A stretch of 64,000 nt of DNA from Actinomycetes bacterium (GTDB lineage: Bacteria; Actinomycetota; Thermoleophilia; Solirubrobacterales; Solirubrobacteraceae), in NCBI GenBank assembly GCA_021792455.1, contig JAJYUP010000002.1, positions 19,040 to 83,039 of the forward strand, in the 5' to 3' direction. The notes under the pieces were generated by a model, which ran no database searches, was not told the DNA's origin, and worked only from the letters and a program-made list of their open reading frames with translations. A program made the position numbers and the translations under genes. Shown here one piece after another: positions 48,680 through 58,407 of the stretch (the stretch's first letter is position 1; each line of letters opens with the position of its first letter).

Positions 48680-49561
48680 GTGATTCAGATGCAGCCTCTA
48701 CTTTGGGATCATCGACCTGACGGCTTGAGAGCCCCAGCAATGATCTGCGCATTCGAGGGCTGGAACGATGCCGGAGACGCCGCCTCGGGCGCAGCCTCGT
48801 TCATAGCAGCGCAGCTGGACGCGCGTCGGTTCGCAGGTATAGATCCCGAGGAATTCTACGACTTCCAGAGCAGCCGACCACGGATCGCGCTCGCCGAAGG
48901 CAACGAGCGAACGATCACCTGGCCGACGGTGGAGATGTTCGAGGCACGCGCTCCACGCGCCAATCGAGATCTCGTCCTCGTCCAGGGCATCGAGCCTTCG
49001 CTGAAGTGGCGCACGTTCTCGACGCTCGTCGTCGACCTCGCAGAAGCGCTCGGCGTTCAGATCATCGTCACGCTTGGCGCTCTGCTCGCAGACATCCCAC
49101 ATTCGCGTCCGGTCGCAATGACGGGCTTCGCCTCGGATCCTGCGATGCTCACGCGCCTGAATCTGCAGCCGTCGAGCTACGAGGGACCGACTGGAATCAT
49201 CGGGGTGCTGCACAACGCGTGCGCCCGCGCAGGGCTGCCCTCGGCGAGCATCTGGGCGAGCGTGCCACATTACGTCGCGGCCGCCTCGAACCCAAAGGCA
49301 AGCCTTGCCCTCGTCCGGAAGCTCGAAAGCATCGTAGGAGTGTCCGTCGACGTCTCAGAGCTGGAACTGGCCTCCGAGGAGTACGAACGTCAGATCGGCC
49401 TCGCGGTGCAGAGCGACCCTGACATCCAGGCGTTCGTAGAGCGGCTCGAACGAGCGACCGATGAGCAACGGGAGTCGCTGCACCCGGAGAGCCTCCCCTC
49501 AGGTGAGTCGCTCGCCAGGGAATTCCAACGGTTCCTCAGGCAGCGCGGGGACGGACGCTGA
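48680..49561 (+). CDS. PAC2 (proteasome assembly chaperone) family protein
   Basis: PAMICAFEGWNDAGDAASGAASFIAAQL; LVLVQGIEPSLKWRTFSTLVVDLAEALGV; PTGIIGVLHNACARAGLPSASIWASVPHYVAAASNPKA. Confidence 0.9.
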   Translation: MIQMQPLLWDHRPDGLRAPAMICAFEGWNDAGDAASGAASFIAAQLDARRFAGIDPEEFYDFQSSRPRIALAEGNERTITWPTVEMFEARAPRANRDLVLVQGIEPSLKWRTFSTLVVDLAEALGVQIIVTLGALLADIPHSRPVAMTGFASDPAMLTRLNLQPSSYEGPTGIIGVLHNACARAGLPSASIWASVPHYVAAASNPKASLALVRKLESIVGVSVDVSELELASEEYERQIGLAVQSDPDIQAFVERLERATDEQRESLHPESLPSGESLAREFQRFLRQRGDGR

Positions 49562-49562
49562 C

Positions 49563-49715
49563 CCCAACTCCTGGCGCAAGCCGTACCCAACTCCTGGCGC
49601 AAGCCGTCCCCCACTCCCGGCACGAGCCGTCACGCTGTGGGCACCGGCCTTCGCCCTCGCGCGAGGCGGACGCCGTCACGCTCACTCATCCCAGGCGGAC
49701 GCCGTCACGCTCACC
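49563..49715. repeat. Two families of short intergenic tandem repeats (about 23 bp CCCAACTCCTGGCGCAAGCCGT; about 29-bp period AGGCGGACGCCGTCACGCTCAC)
   Basis: Direct reading downstream of the PAC2 gene. Confidence 0.85.
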
Positions 49716-49770
49716 GTCCACAGGCGCGCCCATCCTCGCCCTCGGCGGCGCGATCGTTCTCCAGCCAGGT

Positions 49771-51933
49771 TCAAGCTTCCGCGACCGGACAAAGCACTCG
49801 GTAGTCGCACATCGAGCAGGCGGCTCGCGATGGCGTCGGCTCGAAGCGTTCCTGCATGATCGCCTCGCCCACCTCCAGCGCGACGGTTCTCACCCACTCG
49901 GTGTCGGCTGAGCCCGCGGGCAGGGGCACCTTCACGTCGTCGAGAAGGTGGTAGTAGGCCAGCGTGCAGCCAGTGAGCTGCCACGACTCCGACGCGGCCA
50001 GCGCGTAGAGCGAGAGCTGAACGTCTTCGCGGAGCTGCTCTTCGCTCTTTGGCCTGCCTGTCTTGTAGTCGATCACCTCATAGCCGCCACCTGGCAGCCT
50101 GTCGATCCGATCGACCCTGCCGCGGACGTGGTGAGTGCCGATTTGGAATGCGAACGAGCGCTCAAACCACACGGGCTCGGACGCCTGTTCTGAGAGACGT
50201 GCGTGATAACGGCGCAACGCCGCCGTCGCCTTCTCGCGCAACCTCCTGTCCTCCGGGCCGTCGCCGAAGCCGCCGCGGCGCCAGCACTGCATGAACAGCG
50301 CGAGCAGCTCTTCGCAGGTCTGGCCGCCAGAGGCGTGGTAGCGCTCGAGGACCTGATGCATCGCGATCCCGAAACGCTGGTTGCGAGTCAGCTCCGTCGG
50401 CACACGCAGCACCCTCGCAAACTTGTAGCGCAAAGGACAGGCGCGATAGAGGTCGATGTCAGAAGCCGACAGAAGAAGGGCACCTTCCCTCCGCGGCAAG
50501 AACCGCTGCAGGGACGGCTCCCCCGCAGGCGCACGCGTCCGCGCAGAGCCTGCTTGATGGCCGCTCGCACGCCCAGCCAGCAGTTCCTCGTCGAGCGTCG
50601 AGCTCTCGAATATCTCCCGCTGCAGCGGTGTGACGGCTGCAAGCAGACGCGCGTTCACGTCCGCCAGCGCCTCCGCGATGCTCTGCCCCTTCGGGCGTTC
50701 GAGCAGCGCCGCGAGCTTCACCAACTCGAGGTAGCGCACGACTCCGTGGGAGACATCGATGTCGGTGTCCAGACGCAGCTCGCCGAGTCGGGCGCCGATG
50801 CTCGAAACGCCGTCGAGCAGCTCCCGGCGCATCGCACGAAGCGCAGCTTCGATCATCTCCTCAGGGTCTGCCCGCTCAACACCGCGCTCTTCCCACTCGC
50901 AGTGCCACGCCTCGCGCAGCTGCTCGGCCACCAGCGCAGGCACACGTTCAAAGCCACCCTCGGAGCGCTGCGGGTAGGAGAACACGACGCTCTCGCTCAC
51001 GCCCTCGATCACCTCCGCCAGCGCCCCCTGCTCGAGCGATCCTTCGACGCCGTCGATCGAGGCCGCGTGCAGACCGATCACATAGGCGTGCGAGAGGCCT
51101 GCCGCACATCGCATCGCGAGGCCTCTCAGCTCGACCGCTGCGGTTCGCTCCGCCTGGCCGAGAGGGCCGCTGTTGTGCCCATCAGCCACGGAATCAGGCT
51201 TGCGCGCGTCCGCTATCCCAACGAGGTGCGCAGCGAACTTCTTCGCACCACACCAAGGGAAGCGGTGCTCGAACGAGGCAGCTGTCTCCTGCAGCCAGGA
51301 CAGGCTCGCCCTCAGATCGACCCTCTCCACCTGGCCTGTGAGCGGCCTCGCGCGGGAGAGACCGATGCGATCGAGCAGAAGCGCGGTGAACTGCTCCGGT
51401 CGGAGCTCCTGCAGCGCAGCATCGAGCTCGCGGTGGAGCGAAAGAAACCGACGCAGGCGGTCCTGAGCCTGCGGCGAGACCTGCGGGGACTCGATCGCAG
51501 GGGCAAGTGCGGAGACGATGTCGAGCCTCCGCCGGCGCGCGATCTGGATCACCTGAGCGAGATCGACGTGGCGAAGCTCCACCGGCGAGGCGAGCAGCGC
51601 GCGCGAGGTCGCGCCCGCATCGTCAGGATCGAGCAGCACACGCATCCATGCAAGCGCGTCCTTCACCTCTCGTCGGGAGAGCAGAGCTTCAGGTCCAAGC
51701 ACCCTGTGCGGAATCGCGCGCTCCTGCAAGGCGCTCGCGATCGCTCTGCTCTCAGGGCCGACAGACGGCGCGATCACAGCGATCTTGCCCGGCTCCACCC
51801 CCTCTCTGAAGACGAGTCGCTCTATCTCGGCCGCGACAGCGCCTGCCTCTGCGGACTCGTCAGCGCACCGCCAGAAGCGCACCTCGCAGCGAACTCTGGA
51901 AGGGGTGTCTCCCGGTGGATCCGCCAATGCCAC
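49771..51933 (-). CDS. PD-(D/E)XK nuclease with UvrD-like helicase C-terminal half (AddB/RecB-type); N-terminal motor half absent
   Basis: Starts in 2A/2B-like region FWRCADESAEAGAVAAEIERLVF...IAVIAPS...REVKDALAWMRVLLDPDDA; nuclease YEVIDYKTGRPKSEEQLREDVQLSLYALA; Fe-S type Cys: CPLRYKF ... CSMCDYRVLCP. Confidence 0.8.
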   Translation of the reverse strand: MALADPPGDTPSRVRCEVRFWRCADESAEAGAVAAEIERLVFREGVEPGKIAVIAPSVGPESRAIASALQERAIPHRVLGPEALLSRREVKDALAWMRVLLDPDDAGATSRALLASPVELRHVDLAQVIQIARRRRLDIVSALAPAIESPQVSPQAQDRLRRFLSLHRELDAALQELRPEQFTALLLDRIGLSRARPLTGQVERVDLRASLSWLQETAASFEHRFPWCGAKKFAAHLVGIADARKPDSVADGHNSGPLGQAERTAAVELRGLAMRCAAGLSHAYVIGLHAASIDGVEGSLEQGALAEVIEGVSESVVFSYPQRSEGGFERVPALVAEQLREAWHCEWEERGVERADPEEMIEAALRAMRRELLDGVSSIGARLGELRLDTDIDVSHGVVRYLELVKLAALLERPKGQSIAEALADVNARLLAAVTPLQREIFESSTLDEELLAGRASGHQAGSARTRAPAGEPSLQRFLPRREGALLLSASDIDLYRACPLRYKFARVLRVPTELTRNQRFGIAMHQVLERYHASGGQTCEELLALFMQCWRRGGFGDGPEDRRLREKATAALRRYHARLSEQASEPVWFERSFAFQIGTHHVRGRVDRIDRLPGGGYEVIDYKTGRPKSEEQLREDVQLSLYALAASESWQLTGCTLAYYHLLDDVKVPLPAGSADTEWVRTVALEVGEAIMQERFEPTPSRAACSMCDYRVLCPVAEA

Positions 51934-51966
51934 GCTCTCACGATACGCACCTCCTAAGCTCTGAGT

Positions 51967-53109
51967 GTGACCACGATCGATTGGAGAGTCGCCCAGCTCG
52001 TTGCAGAGACTGTGACTGGCACCCCGGCGCACGACGGAGATCTCCTGCCGCCACCGTCAGTTGGCGAGCTCGCCGCGGAGATCAGCCGCTACTCGCACCT
52101 CACCCTCACGGCACAGCCGCCACCGATCGAGCTCGTGGATCGGCCGCGCTGGATAGCCGCGAACCTGAACACGATGAAGCCCGTGCTCGAGCCTCTTGGG
52201 GATCGGCTCGGCACCGGCCTCGGGCCGCTCGCGCCGGCAGCGCGCTCAGCCGCCGGTCTGCTGCTCGGCGCCCAGGTCGGCGCGCTCACAGGGATGCTCG
52301 CGCAACGCGTGCTCGGCCAGTATGACCTCTCCCTCCTCGACGACTCGGTTCAACCGCGCCTGCTGCTGCTCGCACCGAACCTCGCCGAGGCGGCCGCGAA
52401 CCTCTCACTCGACAGTCACGAACTGACCGCATGGGTGACGATTCACGAGGTGACGCACGCCGTGCAGTTCAGCGGAGCGCCATGGATGCGCGGGCATCTT
52501 GGCGGACTGCTTCGCGAGCTGATCGACAGCATGCAGGTGCGACCGGCAAACAGTTGGGGCCTCTCGCTGAAGGACCTGTCTGCGCTTCGGGACATCTCGA
52601 ACTTGAGGGCTGAGATCGGTGAGCTGATCGCGCAGGCGCGGAGAGGCGAGCTGCTGCGCATCACCCTCGGCGAGGATCGCTGGACGCTCGTCGATCGCAT
52701 CCAGTCGGCGATGTCGTTGATCGAGGGTCACGCTGAGCACGTCATGGACGTCGTCGGCGCGCGCGTCCTGCCCTCCCTGCCAGAGCTGCGAGCGGCCCTC
52801 GACCGCCGTCGCCGCACGCGCCCGCTGCCCTGGCGGGTGCTCGAACGTCTGCTCGGACTCGAGCTGAAGATGCGCCAGTACGAGCTTGGCCGCCGTTTCT
52901 GCGATGCGGTAGTCGCCGAAGATGGCCCAGGCAGGCTGGCGATCGCGTTCCGATCGCCAGCCCTGCTGCCGACCAGCGAGGAGCTGAACCAGCCGGAGCT
53001 TTGGATGTCTCGCACGTCGTCGACCGCTGCTGAGACCGAAGCTCCCATCCACACGGATGGAGCGAGCGGTGAGGACGAGGGCGGCGGGCAGGTCAGGGGC
53101 GAGACGTGA
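51967..53109 (+). CDS. Zinc-dependent metalloprotease-like protein, DUF2342/F420-biosynthesis-associated family
   Basis: LTAWVTIHEVTHAVQFSGAPWMRGHLGGLLREL (HExxH); EGHAEHVMDVVG. Confidence 0.82.
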   Translation: MTTIDWRVAQLVAETVTGTPAHDGDLLPPPSVGELAAEISRYSHLTLTAQPPPIELVDRPRWIAANLNTMKPVLEPLGDRLGTGLGPLAPAARSAAGLLLGAQVGALTGMLAQRVLGQYDLSLLDDSVQPRLLLLAPNLAEAAANLSLDSHELTAWVTIHEVTHAVQFSGAPWMRGHLGGLLRELIDSMQVRPANSWGLSLKDLSALRDISNLRAEIGELIAQARRGELLRITLGEDRWTLVDRIQSAMSLIEGHAEHVMDVVGARVLPSLPELRAALDRRRRTRPLPWRVLERLLGLELKMRQYELGRRFCDAVVAEDGPGRLAIAFRSPALLPTSEELNQPELWMSRTSSTAAETEAPIHTDGASGEDEGGGQVRGET

Positions 53110-54278
53110 GGTCTGGCAGAATGGCAGCTGTGACGACTGAGGCCGAGATTCGCAGCGCGCTGCGCTCTGTGATCGATCCTGAGTTGCGCCGGTCGATCGT
53201 CGAGCTCGACATGGTCCGCTCAGTGCAGATCAACGCAAATGGCGTCGTAGACGTCACCGTCTCGCTCACAACGCCGGGGTGCCCGATCAGGGGGCACTTT
53301 CAGAAGTCGGTCGTCGCGGCGCTCTCCGACCTCGACGGCGTAAGCCACGTCAACGTCTACTTCGACGTGCTCGACGACTCAGAGAAGGCCGCGTTGAAGC
53401 AGAAGCTCGGGCGCGGGAGCCTCCCTGAGGGATCGCTCGCGGAGGTCGGGTCGGTGCTTTGCGTCGCCTCCGGCAAGGGCGGGGTCGGCAAGTCGACGCT
53501 GACCGCCAACCTCGCCGCCGCGCTCTCCGCCGAAGGCAGGCGCACGGGTGTGCTCGACGCCGACGTGTGGGGATACTCGATCCCGCGCATGTACGGTCTC
53601 GGCGCTGTCCGACCGAGCGTCTCAGCAGAGCGGAAGATCGTGCCACTTCAGGCCTCAGGCGTGAAGGTGATGTCGATCGGCTTCTTCGTGGAGGAGGACG
53701 CAGCGGTCGTCTGGCGCGGGCCCATGCTGCACAAGGCGCTCACCCAGTTCTTGGAGGACGTCGAATGGGGTGCGCTCGACCACCTGCTCATCGATCTGCC
53801 ACCTGGCACCGGAGACGTCTCGATGACGCTCGCCCAGCTGCTTCCGCAAGCGCGCTTCGTGATCGTCACGACGCCGCAGCCGACCGCCCAGAAGGTCGCG
53901 CGCCGCTCCGGCGAGATGGCGCGCAAGCTCTCTCTCGAGATAGCAGGAGTGATCGAGAACATGTCCGGTTTCGTCACGCCATCGGGTGAACGCTTCCAGA
54001 TATTCGGGGAGGGCGGAGGGCAACAGCTGGCCGATGAGCTCGACGTGCCCCTGCTCGGCAAGGTGCCCCTCACCATGCCACTGCGCGAGCACGCGGACAG
54101 TGGCACTCCACTCGTGCTCGAGAACCCAGACGATCCGGCCAGCCAGGCGATCCGCTACGCGGCGAAGGGCCTGGTCGCGCTCAGCCCCCTGCCATCGCTG
54201 CCGGTCATACAGGTGTCCCAGCACCCAGCGCCCCCTGCCGCACCGAAACCCGTGGGGATGTCGCTGCCGATGGCCTAG
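53106..54278 (+). CDS. mrp: Mrp/NBP35 family P-loop Fe-S cluster carrier with N-terminal MIP18 (DUF59) domain
   Basis: TEAEIRSALRSVIDPELRRSIVELDMVRSV; VASGKGGVGKSTLTANLAAALS; IDLPPGTGDVSMTLAQLLPQA; VIENMSGF. Confidence 0.94.
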   Translation: MRSGRMAAVTTEAEIRSALRSVIDPELRRSIVELDMVRSVQINANGVVDVTVSLTTPGCPIRGHFQKSVVAALSDLDGVSHVNVYFDVLDDSEKAALKQKLGRGSLPEGSLAEVGSVLCVASGKGGVGKSTLTANLAAALSAEGRRTGVLDADVWGYSIPRMYGLGAVRPSVSAERKIVPLQASGVKVMSIGFFVEEDAAVVWRGPMLHKALTQFLEDVEWGALDHLLIDLPPGTGDVSMTLAQLLPQARFVIVTTPQPTAQKVARRSGEMARKLSLEIAGVIENMSGFVTPSGERFQIFGEGGGQQLADELDVPLLGKVPLTMPLREHADSGTPLVLENPDDPASQAIRYAAKGLVALSPLPSLPVIQVSQHPAPPAAPKPVGMSLPMA

Positions 54279-54524
54279 CGGCCAGTCGGCTCACATCCCA
54301 GGAGCGAGCGACCGCCTCTCAGGGTCCGCCCGCCTCAGCTGCCGCGGCGAGACGGCACGCCCATCGAGGATTGCAGCCCCCCTCACCGGTAACGTAGGGA
54401 CACTCATCTGCGAGAACCTGGAGCTGGGCGCGAGGACCCGAAGCACCAACTGGACGCGATCAGGGTCTGCTTAGAACAACGAGAACCCGAGGCAACAACG
54501 AGGACCGGAGGTGCCAAGGGCTAC

Positions 54525-56183
54525 ATGGGACACACAACAGCAAACGAGATGGCACCAAACGAGCAGCAGACGACGGGCAGCGAGGCACGGCCAACGGCCG
54601 TGGCACCCGCAAGCGGCGACAAGCGGGAGGGTGGCGAGGCGCTTGAGAGCAGCATGGCACCAACGCGTGGCGAGGCGCTCGCAGAGGAGGGCAGAGAGCC
54701 TCCGATGGACTCGGAGGGCAGCGGCGTCAACGAGCGTGTAGAGAAGATGAGCAGGCTGCGCGCGGAGGGCCGTGAGCCATACCCGCATGCGCGCGTCCCG
54801 GACCGGGCGCGCATCGCAGCGGTGCTCCAAGCCCATCCCGCGAGCACCCTCGGACATGGCGAGCATCCGGCGCTTCGCTACACACTCGCTGGACGGCTCA
54901 CGTCGCGACGCGTTCACGGAAGAAGGGCATTCCTCGACCTCAGAGACAACACTGGTGAGATCCAGCTCTACGCGCAATCTGACGTGCTTGGGCCAGAGTG
55001 CTACGAGCAGCTGCTCCGGCTCGACATCGGGGACATCATCAGCGCGAACGGCTGCTTATATCTCACGCAGCGGGGCGAAGTCGTACTGAACGTGCACGGG
55101 TTCGAGCTGCTCACGAAGGCGCTCCGACCGCCGCCTTCGCGGTTTCATGGCGTCGAGGACGCGGGCACACGCCACCGCTACAGGGAGCTCGACCTGATGG
55201 CGAACGAGGAGACGCGCCAGCTGTTCTCGACGAGAGCGAAGACTGTCGAGGCGCTCAGGTCGTTCCTTGCTCTCGAGGGGTTCACAGAGGTGGAAACGCC
55301 CGTGCTTCAGAGCCTCGCTGGAGGCGCGAGCGCCCGGCCATTCACCACGCACCACAACGCGCTGGACGCCGACCTCTCGCTGCGCATATCGGTCGAGTTG
55401 TATCTGAACCGATGCCTGATAGGCGGCCTCGAGAACGTATACGACCTCGGCAAGTGCTTCCGCAACGAGGGGATCTCCTACAGGCACAGCCCCGAGTTCA
55501 CGATGCTCGAGTGGCTGCAGAGCTACGCTGACCACACCGACGTCGCGGAGCTGACCGAAGCAATGATCGCGAGCGTCGCAACGGAGGTGCTTGGCACGAC
55601 GGAGGTCGAGCGCAGCGGCGAGACGATCGACCTCTCGAGGTGGAAGCGAACGACGATGCGGGAGGTGATCGCAAGCAGGCTTTCGATCGACATCTTGGAA
55701 AGCGACGCGAGTGAGCTGCTCGCGCTGCTCGCTGACCATGGCGAGCCGATCGACCGCAGGTCGAGCTGGGCACAGGCGGTGCACACGATCTACACAAAGC
55801 TGATCGAGCACACAATCATCGCACCAACGCTCGTCTTCGACTTCCCAGTCGAGATGTTTCCGATAACGAAGCGGCACAGCGAGGACCCTCGTCTCGCTGA
55901 GCACTTCGACGCCGTGGTCGCCGGGATCGAGCTCGTCAGCGGCGACAGCGAGCTCACAGATCCCATCGAGCAGAGGAGACGCTTCCTCGAGCAGCGCGAG
56001 CGCCGAGGAGAGCAGGCGACTGAGGCTCATCCGCACGACGAGGAGTATGTGCGCGCGCTCGAATACGGCCTGCCTCCATCCGCCTCTGGCGGGATGGGAG
56101 TCGATCGCCTGCTCATGATCCTCACTGGCAGAGCGCACCTGCGCGAGGTGCTCCCATTCCCGACGCTGCGTGAGCGCCAATGA
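54525..56183 (+). CDS. lysS: Lysine--tRNA ligase, class II, with roughly 70-aa disordered N-terminal extension
   Basis: VNERVEKMSRLRAEGREPYPH; GGASARPFTTHHNALDADLSLRISVELYLNRCLIGGLENVYDLGKCFRNEGISYRHSPEFTMLEWLQSYAD; GMGVDRLLMILTG. Confidence 0.95.
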   Translation: MGHTTANEMAPNEQQTTGSEARPTAVAPASGDKREGGEALESSMAPTRGEALAEEGREPPMDSEGSGVNERVEKMSRLRAEGREPYPHARVPDRARIAAVLQAHPASTLGHGEHPALRYTLAGRLTSRRVHGRRAFLDLRDNTGEIQLYAQSDVLGPECYEQLLRLDIGDIISANGCLYLTQRGEVVLNVHGFELLTKALRPPPSRFHGVEDAGTRHRYRELDLMANEETRQLFSTRAKTVEALRSFLALEGFTEVETPVLQSLAGGASARPFTTHHNALDADLSLRISVELYLNRCLIGGLENVYDLGKCFRNEGISYRHSPEFTMLEWLQSYADHTDVAELTEAMIASVATEVLGTTEVERSGETIDLSRWKRTTMREVIASRLSIDILESDASELLALLADHGEPIDRRSSWAQAVHTIYTKLIEHTIIAPTLVFDFPVEMFPITKRHSEDPRLAEHFDAVVAGIELVSGDSELTDPIEQRRRFLEQRERRGEQATEAHPHDEEYVRALEYGLPPSASGGMGVDRLLMILTGRAHLREVLPFPTLRERQ

Positions 56184-57715
56184 CGCAGCCGAGCGACATG
56201 AGCCCTGCTGCAGGCGGCGCAGATGTCAAAGAGCCGGCGTTGAGCCCATCTGCCCCATCTTCGACCGCAGGACGCGCGCTTCGAGCGCCCTCCAGCGCTG
56301 CGGAGTCGACGTTCGAGGCGATGAGCTTCGCGGAGGCGCCGCAGATCAAGAGCGAGGTGCCTGGCCCGCGCTCGCGGGAGCTGCTCGAAGCGCAGGAGGC
56401 GCTCGAGAGCAACGCCCGCTCCTATCCGCGCAGCGTGCCGATCGCGATCGAGCAGGGGCGAGGCGCAACGATGCGCGACGTCGACGGCAACACCTTCATC
56501 GACTTCTTTGGGGGCGCTGGCGTCTTGAACGTCGGGCACAGCAACGAGGCTGTCCTCGCCGCCGCCGAAGCGCAGCAGCGCAAGCTCGTGCACGCGCTCG
56601 ACTTCCCGACCCAGACGAAGATCACGCTGATGCGCAAGCTCAAGCGCCTGCTCCCTGGCCGCCTGCGAGACAGCGCGAAGTTCCACTTCGGCGGTCCTAC
56701 GGGCTCTGACGCAGTCGAGGCCGCCTTGAAGCTCGCGCGCGCGCACACGGGACGGCACACGGTCATCGCCTTCCAGGGCTCCTACCACGGAATGACCGCA
56801 GGTGCCCTCTCAGTGACGAGTGACCTGTCCTTCGCGAGGCCGGTCAGCGCCCCAGTCCATTTCATGCCCTACCCGTACTGCTACCGGTGCCCGCTCGGGT
56901 TGGAGCGGCAGAGCTGCGGAATGGCGTGCGCCCACCTGCTCGAGAGCAGCTTGACCGACCCTCACAGCGGTATCCCAAAGCCGGCAGCGCTGATCATCGA
57001 GCCGATTCAGGGTGAGGGCGGGACGATCGTGCCGCCTCCGGGCTACCTCAGGGAGGTGCGCCGAATCGCAACTCAACAGGGCGTGCCCATGATTCTCGAC
57101 GAGATTCAGACGGGGTTTGGGCGCACCGGAGCAATGTTCGCCTGCGAGCACGAAGGAATCGCGCCCGACGTGATCACCATGTCGAAGGGGCTCGGCGGGA
57201 TAGGGTTCCCGCTCTCGTGCATAGCGTTCGACGCTGCGCTGGACAGCTGGGAACCGGGGGCGCACATAGGCACCTTCAGAGGCCACCAGGTTGGGATGGC
57301 AGCTGGCGCGGCAGCCATCGATTTCATCGAGCAGCATCAGCTCGCAGAACACGCTGCGCGCCTCGGTGAGCTCGCCCTTTCGATGCTCGCAGAGGCCGCA
57401 GAGACGATGCACGCAGTCGGCGAGGTCAGAGGCAGGGGCCTGATGATCGGATTGGAGCTCGTCGAGGACCAGTCGAGCAGGCAGCCAGCCCGAGAGCTCG
57501 CGGCAAGCCTTCGAAGAGAGTGCTGTCAGAGGGGCTTGATCATCGAGATCGGCGGGCACCACCGCAACGTCGCGCGTCTGCTGCCGCCGCTCGTGATCAG
57601 CCGCAGAATGCTGCTGAAAGGGATCGACATCCTGATAGAGACATTGCGAGAGCTCGAAGCTGCAAAGCCTGACGCCTCAGGCGCAGCTCGGCTACGCGGG
57701 AAGACAGGGCGCTGA
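56180..57715 (+). CDS. Class III PLP-dependent aminotransferase (4-aminobutyrate/diaminobutyrate-like)
   Basis: ATG overlaps lysS stop by 4 bp; VDGNTFIDFFGGAGVLNVGHSNEAV; GSDAVEAALKLARAHTGR; PYPYCYRCPLGLERQSCG; DEIQTGFGRTG...TMSKGLGGIGFPLSCI. Confidence 0.9.
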   Translation: MTQPSDMSPAAGGADVKEPALSPSAPSSTAGRALRAPSSAAESTFEAMSFAEAPQIKSEVPGPRSRELLEAQEALESNARSYPRSVPIAIEQGRGATMRDVDGNTFIDFFGGAGVLNVGHSNEAVLAAAEAQQRKLVHALDFPTQTKITLMRKLKRLLPGRLRDSAKFHFGGPTGSDAVEAALKLARAHTGRHTVIAFQGSYHGMTAGALSVTSDLSFARPVSAPVHFMPYPYCYRCPLGLERQSCGMACAHLLESSLTDPHSGIPKPAALIIEPIQGEGGTIVPPPGYLREVRRIATQQGVPMILDEIQTGFGRTGAMFACEHEGIAPDVITMSKGLGGIGFPLSCIAFDAALDSWEPGAHIGTFRGHQVGMAAGAAAIDFIEQHQLAEHAARLGELALSMLAEAAETMHAVGEVRGRGLMIGLELVEDQSSRQPARELAASLRRECCQRGLIIEIGGHHRNVARLLPPLVISRRMLLKGIDILIETLRELEAAKPDASGAARLRGKTGR

Positions 57716-57836
57716 GTTCGCAGCTCGCCCTCCGGCGAAGCGGCGTCTCGTGCTTCCGCGAAGCTGCCATCGCGCTGAGGGACAGGGGCGAAGCCAGCCT
57801 CGACGCCAGGGAAGCTGAATCTGTGGCGCCGCCTCG

Positions 57837-58103
57837 CTACCGCGCGTTCGCAAAGTACTCAGCGTTTATCTGAGCGAACCGCTGCCACTCCTCAGGCAGC
57901 TGATCCTCAGCGAAACAGGCGTCGACTGGACACGCCTCGACGCAGGCATCACAATCGATGCACTCCTCTGGATCGATGTAGAGCTGATCCGCCTCGTCGT
58001 AGCCAGGCTCATCGGGCGTCGGGTGGATGCAGTCCACTGGACAGACCTCCACACAGGAGTTGTCCTTCGTGCCGATGCACGGCTCAGCGATCACGTAGGC
58101 CAT
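57837..58103 (-). CDS. 7Fe/8Fe-type bacterial ferredoxin
   Basis: MAYVIAEPCIGTKDNSCVEVCPVDCIHP...YIDPEECIDCDACVEACPVDACF. Confidence 0.95.
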   Translation of the reverse strand: MAYVIAEPCIGTKDNSCVEVCPVDCIHPTPDEPGYDEADQLYIDPEECIDCDACVEACPVDACFAEDQLPEEWQRFAQINAEYFANAR

Positions 58104-58407
58104 TCGGTTGTTTCCTGGTTCCTGTCGGTTGGTTCGTCGGGGCAGGCCCCATTGTATTCGCCACACCGCCGGGCGGTGGAGCCGCGAGCGGGCAGAGATG
58201 GCGGCCCAGAGCCTGAACGAGGCCTCCACACCGATGCTGTCCAGCTCGCGAGAGGCCGCTGGAAAGGCGATCGAATCGAGAGACCGCTCGCAGAGCTGCG
58301 GTGCAGGACGATCCCAGGGTATCGGCACGACGCCATCGCCGCCTCGGTGCAGCACGATCAGGAAGCGTTGGCAGAGCATCACCCCAGAGCTGCGGTACGT
58401 TGAAGTG

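Noticed and set aside
50203-51957. 584-aa + strand ORF opposite the nuclease gene (also 46004-47503 +, 16732-18438 -, 29909-31114 -, 19314-20420 -, 20619-21674 -)
   Set aside because: Shadow ORFs produced by high-GC codon bias opposite well-supported genes; translations are Arg/His/Asp-rich with no recognisable motifs.
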